A DNA stretch of 64,000 nt from the NCBI GenBank assembly GCA_028023455.1, contig JAQFVV010000185.1:620001-684000 (forward strand). Direction: 5' to 3'. Of the stretch, positions 1 to 10,990 are shown one piece after another. Each line of letters begins with the position of its first letter. Positions within the stretch are counted from its first letter, which is position 1. The stretch comes from Epiperipatus broadwayi (Eukaryota > Onychophora > Udeonychophora > Euonychophora > Peripatidae). The notes beneath the pieces were generated by a model, which did no database searches, was not told the origin of the DNA, and worked only from the letters and a program-made list of their open reading frames with translations. A program made the translations under genes and the position numbers.

Positions 1-639
1 GGATGCAGAATGGGTGGTGTGAACCCGACTGCCATCTGGAGAAGATAGTTGCCCGAACTAAGGGTAATGGTGTAGCCCTAACACATATGCCCATTAAAGA
101 ATACAGCAACAAGTGAGTATGCCATAGCATTTTGTAAGGACACATACACACCACTGACTACATTATTATATAGTAAAATTAAGATGCTAAACAATAGTTT
201 CCTTCATGAAACTACCATGTGTCAGTTCATTAGATAGCATCTATAATTATGCTATTAAGGAAAGCTTTTGAATCTAATTTATAAAGCTATCTATACAGGC
301 ATTTGTAATTCTAGGGAGGATTACAGCATATTATGGAAAATTACAATATAGTGTTATAGATTTAAGCTGTATTTTATCACTTCAACTGAATATCACTTAT
401 ATATTATATTTAAAGCAAATCTATCTTAGAATGGCTGTAAGCTTGTAATTATATCTTAAATAAGACATTTTATCCATTTTAAAACAGAGTTTCAGTTTGT
501 GCATTAATATACACAAAATTACATATTTACATGTGGGAATATATAATGACTTCTCACTAATGCTTTAAGTAAAAGTAAAATTCCATTTTGAATAAATATA
601 GCATAAACAAATACATAATTGAAAAGAATAAGATTTGGC
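1..639. other. unassigned AT-rich sequence
   Basis: No gene or repeat boundary is recognised. The first ~110 bases are less AT-rich than the rest but contain no convincing reading frame. This stretch may be a continuation of the LTR-like repeat that becomes recognisable from ~640. Confidence 0.3.
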
Positions 640-2199
640 ATAGATTTAACTAAAAAAAATGTAAGATTTAAAATAAGATTTCACGTAAGTGAAATCTGAA
701 ATTTGGCTTTGTTTTAGCCTAGTTTAAATGGAACTTATATGACCTTAGCTGAGATTTGATTGATTCAGTTTAGGATAATTTTAAGTTGTTTAAGAAAATT
801 AACTGGGGCAAATATTATCATTAACTTAATACATACAAAATAATTTAGAAACTTAATTATTATTTTAAATTAGATCATTTGAATTATATGTAATAAGACT
901 TTTACTAAAACATTTAAGATCAATTGATTTAAGCAAGTTAAAACTAAATAACTTTTAATAACTTGGAATAAGATGAATATGTAAAACTAAATCAATCATA
1001 AATAAGTTCAGCAAGTAAACCAATAAATAAATCAGCAAACAAATTGAGCAACTAAATCAATAATTAAATCAATCAATTATAAACTAAGTATGTAAATCAA
1101 ATAATAACAATAATAAATCAGTTAACGAATTATAATAGTAAATCATAAATCAAGCAAGATTTTAGGATTGAAATAAAATAAAATTACAGTTAAGAGATGA
1201 GTTTAAATTCCATTATTATTATGGCCATACATTTTAGATTAAGCTAGCATATAAGAATTAGAGGACTTTAGTTGAAAGGCTTTAAAACTGAAGGAGTTTA
1301 TTACCATTTTCTTCTTTTCTGCTGGCAAGCTGTTTCATCATCGAGGAACTTCTTTTAGGTGGTGGCGGCTCTCACTGCATTACTTTCCACATCAGGTAGA
1401 TTTTACCGAGGTCCAGAAGGTAAAGATATTAGCCTTCTACCCTGACTTCATCATCATTACAATTTTTGCAAGAACTTTGTTAAAAAATAATGTTAGACTG
1501 CCTCAAAGATGGATGCCAAGGCTTATATATTAGCTCACCCCCCTCTCATTCATTACATTATTTTTAGATTAGCTTTGCTAGCTTTCTCGCTGCCTCTAAG
1601 AAAATCACAGAATACCTCAGTCACTCACGGTAATTTATTCATATTTCTAATTTTAAATTTAATTTTACCCTTAAATTGAAACTAGGTCATTTTTTAGTGA
1701 GAAGGATTAACTTTTATGGAGCCATCCTTTATAGAAAGACAAATCTAAAAGATAAAAACATTTTGTTATATATGTATAACTCGACCATTTAATTTAATGA
1801 TATATGCAGAATTATATAATAATTTCAAATATTACTTTTTAGAATAAATATTTTAAATAAAGAAATTTTAATGTTTTAATCCTGTTAACATTATTCATTC
1901 CTGCATATATGTATTTCTCTTGTTACACATACAATGCATTTTTCATTTATTTATTACCAGAAATATATATGTGCGTATTTGAGAGATTTACATATATAGA
2001 TGCAATTTTCCTACTATATGTTTAGATATACACACACATACCTGATTAACACATTTAGGTTTAACTTTAGCCTGTTTTTAATATAATATTAACATGATAT
2101 ACGAGGATTTGGTGATAGTTATATATTCAGAAATACTATTATAGAATATAGTAGGTGAAACAGTTGGATTGACAGAGCTGACTGTTTCAATATGGAAGT
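640..2199 (-). repeat. LTR-like repeat, copy A (inverted relative to 62271-64000)
   Basis: Read on the minus strand, this matches the plus strand from 62271 to the window end over at least 1.5 kb by eye. Shared blocks include the stretch around 1300-1560 (partner about 62880-63210) and around 1740-2050. On the minus strand it begins TGAAACAGTCAG at 2199, the same first eight bases as the ME1 LTR (TGAAACAG). It runs towards and perhaps past base 1. I see no purine tract just outside its start, so it is a 5' LTR or a solo LTR facing out of the window. Identity is moderate, so it is an old copy. Confidence 0.6.
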
Positions 2200-2605
2200 G
2201 AGTTGCAGTAGCAGGGTTAACATATGGTAATGATGCATTATGTGTTAGTAAAGAGATATTAAATTACTTAGAAATAGTTCAATGGGAAGTAGGAATACAT
2301 GCTTCGGATACAGATGTATGGACAGCAAGGGAGCCAATTCCAGGAGAAATGGATGGTCAAGTTTTCATATGAGAGATGCAAAAAGTAAAATGAAAATGTT
2401 TGGTAGGTTGCAATTTATGGATAATAAAAGAATAGCCAAAATAGTATTTAACTGGGTTATGAGTAAAGGGCAGGCAACAAGATGGGTGGGAAAAGTAATG
2501 CGGTATGCAAAAGATTTGGATAAAGAATTTATATCAGTATATTTGTACAAAAGATGGAATGATTGTGTTAGGAGAATTGTTGAGTGTTATAGTGGTAAGG
2601 AATAG
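2160..2605 (+). pseudogene. LINE reverse transcriptase C-terminal fragment
   Basis: The plus-strand frame, with a frame change near 2340, reads like the region C-terminal to the catalytic palm of a non-LTR retrotransposon RT. A block ending in WTAREPIP is followed by GWSSFHMRDAKSKMKMFGRL and FMDNKRIAKIVFNWV. Such 'L-GWSSF-ER-AKSK' segments are typical of non-LTR RTs between thumb and zinc knuckle. The catalytic palm (YADD region) is absent, so the copy is 5'-truncated or rearranged. It joins the LTR-like repeat directly. It is a dead fragment, best read together with 2800-3075. Confidence 0.6.
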
Positions 2606-2799
2606 GATAAAACAATAGATGTATTAATAAAGAATAGGGAGTTAGAAAGATAGAGAACTTGTATGGAGAGTAAAAATAGTTTAAATATATATAGAAATAA
2701 GAACATTAGGTGCAAGTTATTATATGATAATAGTAAGGAAAGTAGTTTATTGTTTAAGGCTTGAACAGGATCTTTAGCAACAAGAGAATATACATGTAA

Positions 2800-3075
2800 A
2801 TGGAAAATATGGGTGATTTGGTCTGTAAATTATGTAAGGAAGGAATAGAAAATATTAGGCATTTGTTAATTGAATGTAAATGCTTGAAAACAGAAAGAGT
2901 ACATATAATTAAGTTATGGAAGAATAAATATGATAAAAGTGATTATACAGAAAGTGGATTATTGGTTTTTATGCTGGGTTTGGGAAAAGAAAAGAGGGAT
3001 TTAGACATAAAAGCCATAGTGTTGACAAAGAATATGTTGGGGATATGGAATGGAGCAGAATATTGGAAGATGTAG
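2800..3075 (+). pseudogene. LINE C-terminal zinc-knuckle fragment
   Basis: This 91-residue open frame contains CKLCKEGIENIRHLLIEC, a C-x2-C-x7-H-x4-C knuckle of the kind found at the C-terminus of many non-LTR retrotransposon polyproteins (zf-RVT-like). The remainder is Lys-rich and ends in a stop at 3075, consistent with the natural end of the polyprotein. It continues the RT fragment upstream, which is separated from it by stops and frameshifts at 2606-2760. It is not an expressed host gene. Confidence 0.6.
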
Positions 3076-3196
3076 ACTGGGGAATGGAAAATAAAGTGAC
3101 TAACAGGTTTCTCTGGGCATAATTGGTGAGAGATTCTTGACTTTGTTTAAGGAGAAGCTACAGAACATCATATCACATCACATCACATCAATGCTT

Positions 3197-3252
3197 GAAT
3201 ATCCTAGCACCTCACTGAGGAAGTCAGAAGTGGAACATGGTCATGTGTGGGA
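3197..3252 (+). ncRNA. degenerate hammerhead-like core, fragment
   Basis: The block CCTAGCACCTCACTGAGGA matches the core of the foldback elements at 10.9 and 31.1 kb. CTGAGGA lies at 3215-3221. The second core segment has lost one A (GAAC at 3233-3236), and GTC at 3240-3242 is kept. Stem I pairing is poor. It looks like a dead fragment of the ribozyme-bearing repeat placed between two LINE pieces. Confidence 0.35.
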
Positions 3253-3399
3253 TTTTTTTATTAGTAAGAGGGAGTTATATAGTAGAGATGTATTGGACTT
3301 AACAAAACAAGGAAGTAAGGTTTACAAAGTTTCATTTATAAATGACATAGTTCCAGAAACATATAAAGGGGGGTAGAGTTTTAAGTTGCATTGTTATCA

Positions 3400-4305
3400 G
3401 AAAAAAAAAAGGATGAGATGTAAGAAATAAGAAAAGGGTAGTTCATTTAGATAGAAATGTAGATGTAAAGAAGGAATGGGTCTATAACATTAATGGTAAG
3501 AAAGTTATTTATAAATGTAATGGAGAAGAAAGAGTCAAAAGGATTTATAAAAGAGTAGTTAGAAAAGAAGAAATTGTTAAAACTGGATATTTGGATATGC
3601 AAGGTAGTTGGAGACCAGAAAAGTGACTGAAATTAAACAAAGCAGTTAAAAATGAAGAGCTTGAGATACTAGCAGTAGTGGAAACACATCTAAGAGAAAA
3701 AGAACCTATATTGGAAGACTAGGTATGTCAGGGTATAACTAGAAAAGAAAAAATGAGTGGTGGTATAGGAGTTATGTCAAAAATATTTAAATAGTGCTAA
3801 TTGTCAAGAACATATGTGGTTTGAGATAAGATTAGGAAGACAGGAATGGATGGTGGCTGTAGTGTATATAACTACTAGAAATAGTCAAACTATAATGGAG
3901 TGGAGCACTAGCATATATGAATGATAGTTAAGGGTATACAAAGTTTTAAAGAAAAGGGAAAGAGAATAAAGGTTATAGGGGATGTGAATGGGCATATTGA
4001 AGAAATTGATAATGTAGATAACAATAATGGACAGCTTTTGAAGAATTTTTGTAGAGAGTGAATTTGAGAATTGGAAATTTGTCAAATATTTATGAGGGAT
4101 GCACATGGTCTAGAAATAATATATTTTATACAATAAATTATGTATTAGTAAAGAAAGAGGGCATGAATAAAATATGGAAAATTAAAGTTTTTGATAATGA
4201 AGAGAGAGTATGTAATAGTGATCATAATTTTTGTATAATAGAAATGGTAAGTAATGTGATGGAAAATAATAATAAAAATAGAAAAAATAGTGAGAGTTGT
4301 TGGTA
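3400..4305 (+). pseudogene. LINE AP-type endonuclease (EEP) fragment
   Basis: The plus-strand translation, split by several stops and frame changes, shows the ordered signature of a non-LTR retrotransposon endonuclease. ELEILAVVETHL (~3660-3690) corresponds to the E-T-x-L metal-binding block. KVIGDVNGHIEEID (~3971-4012) is the 'GDFN-H' block with F replaced by V. CTWSRNNIFYTINYVLV (~4098-4151) is the 'TW...IDYVL' block with the usual D replaced by N. CNSDHNFCIIEM (4213-4248) is the terminal SDH motif. In an intact element this domain lies 5' of the RT. Here it follows an RT 3' end, so it belongs to a second copy or a rearranged one. Confidence 0.65.
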
Positions 4306-4319
4306 AAGATCTGGACCAA

Positions 4320-5037
4320 CTGATGAGTGCTGGGTCAGCATGAAATATGTATATTGGAGATTATTTATCTTTTTCACATCTATGACATCATGTGTATCGG
4401 TTGTAGGAAATGGGTTGGATGGTTGTAGGCAGTTTGAAAATCTGAGTTCAAGTCACTTATAATTATATATATGTACAATTTATGCAAACTTTTTCTGTAG
4501 TTATTTTTTAGGAAGAGGTTAATCCAAAGATGAAAATTGAATAAAAACTATTGCCACATAGCAATTGGAAAGCATAATGAGCAATGCCTTATTTATCACA
4601 TATTGGATAGACTTTTGAAATGGGTTAATCATAGTTTGTTTTACTATACACTTTACCTATATATTAACTGAAAGAAAAAAGTTTGGTTAATCTTTTTTTA
4701 AGGCTTTGAAGAATCCAATGAGGAAAACATTGGAATGTGCACATTATATGTTCTTATCATTATAAAATATTTCTATGTAATTATTAATATGAAAATGAAA
4801 CTGGATGACTGCTTGCCAATATTAATCTGTAGAATTTATTTATGTCTTTAAAATCAAGAAAAATTATAGTATTCTTTTAATGCTCATTCTTTTTCAAATT
4901 ATGACTTTCATATAGTTGATGACACAGGGATCTAAGAATGATAAAGTTACAAGATTGGATGCTATTGATAATGTGATAATATATATATACATATATATAA
5001 AATACATATTTCATTTTAACATATACATATATATATA
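4320..5037. other. unassigned AT-rich sequence
   Basis: No gene is seen. A short stretch at about 4430-4460 looks like a tRNA B box (GAGTTCAAGTC), but no A box or flanking duplication supports a SINE. A (TA)n run lies at 4978-5040, just before the foldback element. Confidence 0.3.
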
Positions 5038-5338
5038 TAATAGAAATTCACCTAATACTACAATATTAGCCAAAACAACAAATTTTTACTAAAATTTTTA
5101 CACAATCACGGTTTTATCTATTAACAAATAATTCTTCACAAGTGAAATTTAACTAAACATATATATACAAAAGAAAATAGTCTTCCCATCATTCACTTCA
5201 AAAACCAATTCTTTTTGTATATTTAGTTGAATTTCACTCAAAAATGTCTATTTTTTAATAAATGAAACCATGGTTGTGTAAGAATTTTAGTAAAATTTTG
5301 TTGTTCTGGCTAGCATTATAGTGTTATATGAATTTCTA
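5038..5338. mobile_element. foldback/MITE-like element, family F1
   Basis: This ~300-bp imperfect palindrome begins TAGAAATTCACCTAATACTA and ends with the reverse complement of a close relative. The arms are about 5041-5155 and 5222-5335, separated by a short loop. The left arm recurs at 35318-35545, so this is a dispersed family. It has no coding capacity. The ends sit in (TA)n, so the target duplication cannot be defined. Confidence 0.65.
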
Positions 5339-5339
5339 T

Positions 5340-7376
5340 TTTGTTTAATTGCTAATATTGTGTTAGGCAGTATTTAATATTTAATATATATATATTTAAT
5401 ATTTAATATATATATATAAACACATTATGTTAAAAAGTTATATGCATTTATTTAATCTCATTGTTTGCAACAACAACAATAATGTTTTAATGTGTCACTG
5501 ATACAAATAATATTTTCTTTAAAGATATACAGGGTTTTATATGAAAATTTGCAAAGGTATTAAAATGAATACTGTTCAGATTATAACTTAAGATATTACT
5601 TAACACCTTTTTGAATCAGTCTATAAAAGTTTCTCATAAATTTGATGGTTTATTTTCATCTACTTAGAATTGTTGAATGATGATTAAAGGAAAACTGTTT
5701 ACTTAAATTTAATATAGACATTGCTAGATTTTATTAGTTTTTATAATTAATTATACATGTTAATTGATTTAATTTTGATATGGATAAATATATAAATTGG
5801 TCTAAATTATAGTAATATATTATTTTTCTACTGTAAAAAGCTATTGAACATCCAGTGGATAGTTGAACTACTATTTATATATAAATTATTTGATGATTAT
5901 GATCAGGCTACATATGTTTAATATAAGTTATTTTTATCATATGTTTAATATTTTTATGGTTAGATGATAAAAATAAAGTCTTACTTGGGGATATACTGTG
6001 TATTATTTTGTTTTAATTTCCAATATTTTAATGAAATAACATTTATCCTTATCAAAGTCTTAATGAAGAACTGTTATGTCTTAAGTAATAATGAGATTGT
6101 GTGAAGTAAAAACAATCATTTTTATATGTATTTGATGATTGATCATTTAGAATAGGTTCATTAACAAAACACTTTTTAACTTCCTTATGTTTTACAATTA
6201 ATTGACTGTAAGTTTGTTTTAGAAGAAAAAGAATTAACACACCTCCATAAGGCTGGATGTTTATTTTATAAGAGTGGGAATAATCCAAATAAGATTTTAT
6301 TTTTAATGCTTATATATTAAAATGTGATGGATAATCAGAAGTATGATAAATTATAATTTTAAGAACTTATAGTTAAATAAATTAATACTTGTGAGTTTTC
6401 TGTTAAACCAAAATGGCAGCCTGTATTTTTGATAAATGTACAGTTTCAAGAACCTATAATCTACTGAAGAAGTATTAGTTGTTAAATTAAAACAAAATCA
6501 ATAAATTGATTGTTAAATTTAGAAAAATGAATAAATTCTGATAAATTTCATAAAGAAGTCTTATTTTAATTTTTTAAAAATTTATATTATAATGTGGAAA
6601 TGATGAGATGCTCTTAATGTTGTCACATTTTGATTCAATTTAGCATGTTTCTTTTGTCGGCATTTTTTGGGTAAATTATCACAATGATTCATATTTGGGA
6701 CCTTACTATCATAGAATGTGATGCAGTGGACTATTTCCAAAAACATGGATCTTGTCCTCCTAAAAAGTATGCATTAATAGTTACGATATGATTGCATGCT
6801 CACAACATTAATAGAAGGTAAATACTGTATTTATTTTTTTTCCATTTTTCTGTCAATAAGTTAATTTAAAAAAAAAGGGAAAATAAACTCTAAATTTTGT
6901 AATTAATTTTTCCACAATTTCTTTTTCTAAAATAACTGTAATAAAAAATAAAATGTAAATATTAGATATGATGTTTCCTAGCAGGAATTTTTATGTAAAT
7001 ATTTCCCCCCCCCCAAAAAAAAAAACTAGATTTATCAAAAATATGGGCTGCCTTCTTGGTTTAGTGGAAAACCCACAAGTATCAATAAATTATATTATAT
7101 AAATTCAATTATACTCTATATTGTACATAAAAACTTATTATTAATATAAATTATATAATTAAGAAACTATCTATGTTGAGATTCCTTGTATTTATCTTTA
7201 AGTTATAACCTGGATATCACTGTAATCTATAAATTGCATATATTCCAAATACTTGCTTTTCAAAAGATACTTTATATAAAGCAGAAAAAAGTTTTTTGAC
7301 TTATTAAAAACATCTGCTACAATGTTTGAAAAACTAACTGTCCTATGGAGAGTTGAGAAAAAAAAACTTTAAGCAA
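5340..7376. other. unassigned AT-rich sequence
   Basis: Two kilobases have no supportable gene. The open frames here are short and of AT-biased composition. Only simple runs are seen: a small TTTAATAT duplication at 5390-5420 and C8A9 at about 7006-7025. Confidence 0.3.
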
Positions 7377-7792
7377 TTTTTTTTTTTTTATTAAGGAAAA
7401 TACATGTACAATTACAGTATAAATCTTCTTGGTATATATTTGTTTAGATTTGTTACACTTATAACAATCATTAGTAAATAATTTTCCAAATTAGAAAATA
7501 TATCCATTTGATACATTAGTTATTATTGTGATAAATTAATTTCATGATCAGAGCAAGAAGCTCATCATTCAAACTTAATAACTAATTTTATATCAGAACA
7601 ACTGGCTCTTGATGTCATTCTCCATCTAACTGGACCATTTATTTTTTAACCTTGAATTAATTTTTAATTAGCATGCCTGAGGTTACATTCTTTATCCAGT
7701 GACCTAAGTTGCTCCCAAGTGTCCCCAAAGAGCTTTTCCAGCATTAATAAGTGATCCCTGAGTATAGTCCTTCGAATAAATTTTTTACATAC

Positions 7793-8215
7793 CTACCATA
7801 GTTCTTTTCTTTTCTGCTTAAAAACAAAATAAATCTTAGTTAACCACATGGCATAAAGCACAAACATTCCCATTCTAATTGCAGCAAAAACACCAATCAT
7901 TATAGGATCCTTGATTCTTAGAATTTTCATGTTAGCTGGCAGTACTCTGGTTATGGTATTTTGTCTAGCAGGACTTAAAAATAGACAAACAGTAAAAATA
8001 TGTCCAATAGTTTCATTCACTACTTTACATAAGCTACATAGTGGTTCTATTTTGGAGAAATTTTTATGATTTACCAAAAAATGATTTGTTGGCAAGGCTT
8101 TTAAATTAAATTTTATAATAAAGTGAATATGTTTGGCTCCCAAGTAGCAAAATTTTAATTTCATGATTAGTAATCTGGTAGATAAATCCAGCTCAGGAGT
8201 TATGTTTGCATGCAT
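7793..8215 (-). pseudogene. LINE C-terminal zinc-knuckle fragment
   Basis: The 140-codon frame carries EPLCSLCKVVNETIGHIFTVC, a C-x2-C-x8-H-x4-C knuckle typical of LINE polyprotein C-termini. A hydrophobic stretch follows and the frame ends KRKELW-stop. It lies about 400 bases before the putative poly(A) tail at 7377-7389. It is separated from the preceding RT piece by a gap with stops at 8216-8330. Confidence 0.6.
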
Positions 8216-8329
8216 GAATTTAAATAAATCATTTTTATATAGTGTGATGTTTGTAAACTGTAATATTTAAAACAGCATTACACTGTTGCACATGCACTTT
8301 GAAGATTTTAACTATAAATGAATGAAATA

Positions 8330-8740
8330 CTAACACTCAACCACATGATAAAGTCTTTGGAAAAGATAGAATGGCAAGTATTTGTAAACTTGCCAGTAAG
8401 GGTTACTATTGTCAATAATTGATGCTGTAACTTTGAAGAATTTGTTGGCATATGCTGGCAGCTCTATAACCCACTTACTTTGTATGGGTGTCAGTGTATC
8501 AGTAGGTTCAATTTCATCCTGTAATGAGTTCATCGGAAATCTTGCATTCACTGCCTTAAGCATTGATAGGGATTTCTGAATGAAAAAGGTGTTAAGATCA
8601 TGCAACCTAAGCCCATTCAGGTGTTTTGATCTCTGCATCTTGGCTAAACTGATGGTTACTGTTTTCCTCTTCCACAAGATTCCAGTGCAGACTGAGTTTG
8701 TTGCATTCTGAAAGGACTTGGTTGGTTTAAAAAGTGGCAT
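8330..8740 (-). pseudogene. LINE post-RT (thumb-connection) fragment
   Basis: This 136-codon stretch overlaps the end of the YVDD fragment in another frame, which marks a frameshift at about 8660-8740. It contains LWKRKTVTISLAKMQRSKHL and GLRLHDLNTFFIQKSLSML, similar in pattern to the 'FFW-G-r-v--a-l--p---GGLGL-dl' region after the thumb in Tx1-like LINEs. It has no separate function and is the continuation of the same decayed polyprotein. Confidence 0.55.
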
Positions 8741-9336
8741 GAAGTAATTAATTCACGAAGCATCAACATGTTAATCAGTGCTGCTTTACCTGGGAGTGAT
8801 AAGTAGATTCCTGAGAGAGCACTTGAAACCTTTTTGGTTTTTTCTAGAATGCTATTTTGCAGTGATCTTCTCATAGCCAGCCTGGACAGCACCATGGGGA
8901 ATCCAAGAAAGTTTTGAGGTTTTCCTGAGAATCTTGAAGGAATTGCTGTTGCCCGATGGATCTTCCAAGTAGTAGATTTCTCAGAGTTTATTCTTAGCCC
9001 ATATCTCTCAGTGCATTCATCCAGCAGTTTATATAGTTTGAGAAAGTATTTATGTGAGGGAAGGAAGACTGTAATGTCATCAACATATGATATGTAATGA
9101 AATTCCTCCCCTAGCACTGGGACAAATACTTCAGGAAGATGTTTCTCAATAGCTGTTAATAGAGGGTTTACATAGGCTATGAAACACAAGGTGCTAAGAG
9201 GTGACCCATGGGGTATTGATAGATGTGGTTTAAACCCTGGAGACAAAGAGTCATCCAATGATATATATGTTGATCTATTTAGCAGCAGATTTGCTATGAT
9301 TCTGACATAGACTTTGGTTATCCTGTAGCACTCCAA
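8656..9336 (-). pseudogene. LINE reverse transcriptase palm/thumb (YVDD)
   Basis: The 226-codon open stretch shows, in order: IPHGSPLST (motif B, ~res 42-50), FHYISYVDDITVFL (motif C with the catalytic YVDD, ~res 78-91), INSEKSTTW (motif D, ~res 116-124) and NFLGFPM (motif E, ~res 142-148), then the thumb. Upstream on the same strand, in another frame, FMAAFDS gives motif A. The domain therefore keeps its catalytic motifs but the frame is broken at both ends, so no full protein can be made. It is the central part of the LINE at 7377-9520. Confidence 0.75.
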
Positions 9337-9520
9337 AATTCAGAATAATTTTGCAGGCACCATGGAGTCAAATGCTGCCATGAAGTCCACCTGCACCACA
9401 ATAGGTCCTGATATCTTTTTGGTTCTTATATACTACACCAGTTAGGTAAATCTCCTTACTGCCTCAATGGTGGATGATCCCTTGTGAGCAAATTGGTGCA
9501 AGGAAATTTTACTGAGCATC

Positions 9521-9777
9521 CATTAATATATTTGTTATGTTAAATCATAAATATTATTATTATCATTTTTAAATGACATCAAGTTGACAATGTTCATCAT
9601 GTGAAAGAATTTTTCAACAAATTCATAAAATCTTTAATGCAATTTATTTATGATCACTTGCTCCCACCCAATTTGCAATACTGGTGTGTAGATAATGTGA
9701 CTGGGATCAATTGCCACATGTATGATCTTACATAGATGTTTCTTAATGTAGGTATTAATAAAAGATTTTGAAAAACA
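9521..9777. other. unassigned sequence
   Basis: AT-rich, with no recognised feature. It may hold the mutated 5' remainder of the LINE. Confidence 0.25.
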
Positions 9778-9791
9778 AACAAATAGAATAA

Positions 9792-9887
9792 GTCAAGCGT
9801 TGGTGGCTTAGCAATTAGCATAACTGCCTTCTGAGCAGTTGGCCTGGTTTCACTTCCCGATCAATGTTTTGACATATAAAAAACAAC
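9792..9887 (+). mobile_element. tRNA-derived SINE / tRNA retropseudogene with 14-bp target duplication
   Basis: The insert is 96 bp, flanked by perfect copies of aacaaatagaataa at 9778-9791 and 9888-9901. From 9797 it looks like a tRNA: TGGCTTAGCAATTAGC for the A box/D arm, then a perfect anticodon hairpin ACTGC-CTTCTGA-GCAGT (anticodon TCT, Arg-like), then a weakened B box GGTTTCACTTCC. A short A-rich tail follows. Long target duplications of this size are made by LINE-type target-primed reverse transcription. The acceptor and T stems no longer pair, so it is not a working tRNA gene. Confidence 0.65.
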
Positions 9888-9901
9888 AACAAATAGAATA
9901 A

Positions 9902-10761
9902 AGCTATAAAGTAAGAAGGATGGTATTCAATAAAGAAATATTATCATAATTATTGAAAATACATAAAGCTTGTATGTGCTCCTAACTATTATATTACAGA
10001 TTAGTTATGGAATATAATATTTCTAATAAGATTTCAAAGGGCTCACTAAAATAGTAATTAAAACAATCCAATGATAAATAACTGAATTTATATAATAATA
10101 TTTTAAATTGATATCTGTATTTGTTTTATTTCATTAAAGTAATCTATTTAATTATTAGTGGTAGAAAGAATTTATAATTATTTTCATTTATTACAAATAA
10201 TGTCATTCATCTAAAACAAATCACAAAAAAAACAATTATTTTTATATAATTGCTTCATTAAACAGAATTAATGAGATATTGGTTTTTATTTAATGCAATT
10301 GTAAATAAGACAAAGCCAATTAGTGAAAGCAGGCCAATAAATTAAGCATGAATGTTCTGTTCATATATATTTGGAAATATTTTAAATGTCATCTTAAAAA
10401 ACAAACAATAAAAAATATTTTATTTTGTGTAGTTGATAAAGAAATCTCAAAATAAGATTTATGACTCCTAAAAGTCTTTTGTTATTGTGGAAAATACTCC
10501 ATCATCAGTGGTGGCTTATAATTGCATTCGATCAGGATCTATAAAATTTAATCAATATTTTGATAGTGAAAGTTATTATAAAAATGGATTAAATGAAAAA
10601 ATATAACATTTTAACAAATGTTATAAATTTTTTTGAATGCGTGTTATAAAAATATAATTATTAGAACAACTGCAATTTCTTGTTGCTTCTTATCTATTTC
10701 TGTGTCCACAATAATATGTCAAGAACTTTGGGAGATTTGAGATATAAAAACTGATACAATG
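9902..10761. other. unassigned AT-rich sequence
   Basis: No gene, RNA or clear repeat is seen. Confidence 0.3.
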
Positions 10762-10990
10762 ATAAAAAATCAAGTCAGATGTCACATGATTTAATTTTAA
10801 TAAAGCTCGTACTTACAAATGTTATATATACATCTCGCAAAACAAGCTTTTAACAAGCTTTGAGCCTAGTATTTTTAATGTAATTAATATCCTGGCACCT
10901 CACTGACAATGCCAGAGTCAGAAACCGGTCTGGGTTTGAGGATATTCTCAAAGCTTGTTAAGAGCTTGTTTTGCAAGCTCTATATATAAC
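10762..10990 (+). mobile_element. foldback element with hammerhead-like core, family F2 copy 1
   Basis: From AATCAAGTCAGATGTCACAT onward this matches 30984-31245. It has terminal inverted arms around 10833-10866 and 10948-10985, with the shared sequence CAAAACAAGCT(C/T)TTAACAAGCTTTG. An inner inverted pair, AATATCC/GGATATT, brackets a ribozyme-like core at 10898-10935. No protein is encoded. The left limit is uncertain, since similarity to copy 2 continues a little upstream. Confidence 0.65.
10898..10935 (+). ncRNA. hammerhead ribozyme-like core (partly decayed)
   Basis: In order: stem I 5' strand CCTCA (10898-10902), CTGACAA (10903-10909; consensus CTGANGA, so one core G is now A), a weak stem II segment, GAAAC (10921-10925), CG loop, GTC (10928-10930) and stem I 3' strand TGGGT (10931-10935). 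Outer strands AATATCC and GGATATT extend the pairing. GAAAC-NN-GTC gives a 2-bp stem III. The core mutation suggests this copy is inactive. Confidence 0.5.

Larger units (their letters stand above)
7377..9520 (-). mobile_element. decayed L1/Tx1-like LINE
   Basis: Minus-strand fragments in order are RT palm motif A (~9370-9400), palm with YVDD and thumb (8656-9336), the post-thumb region (8330-8740) and a terminal zinc knuckle (7793-8215). A run of 13 T at 7377-7389, a poly(A) on the element strand, plausibly marks its 3' end. Frameshifts at ~9337, ~8700 and ~8250 show it is dead. The 5' endonuclease is not present. The thumb segment LSLPGKAALINMLMLREL and the following W/F-rich block resemble the Tx1 branch of L1-like elements; this family call is from memory of the group, not a search. 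Confidence 0.7.

Noticed and set aside
4425-4465. tRNA-derived SINE from a B-box-like GAGTTCAAGTC
   Set aside because: No A box at the right distance, no anticodon hairpin and no target duplication.
8100-8340. Host gene on the minus strand around 7.8-9.3 kb
   Set aside because: YVDD, thumb and zinc-knuckle order identify a LINE; frame breaks show it is decayed.
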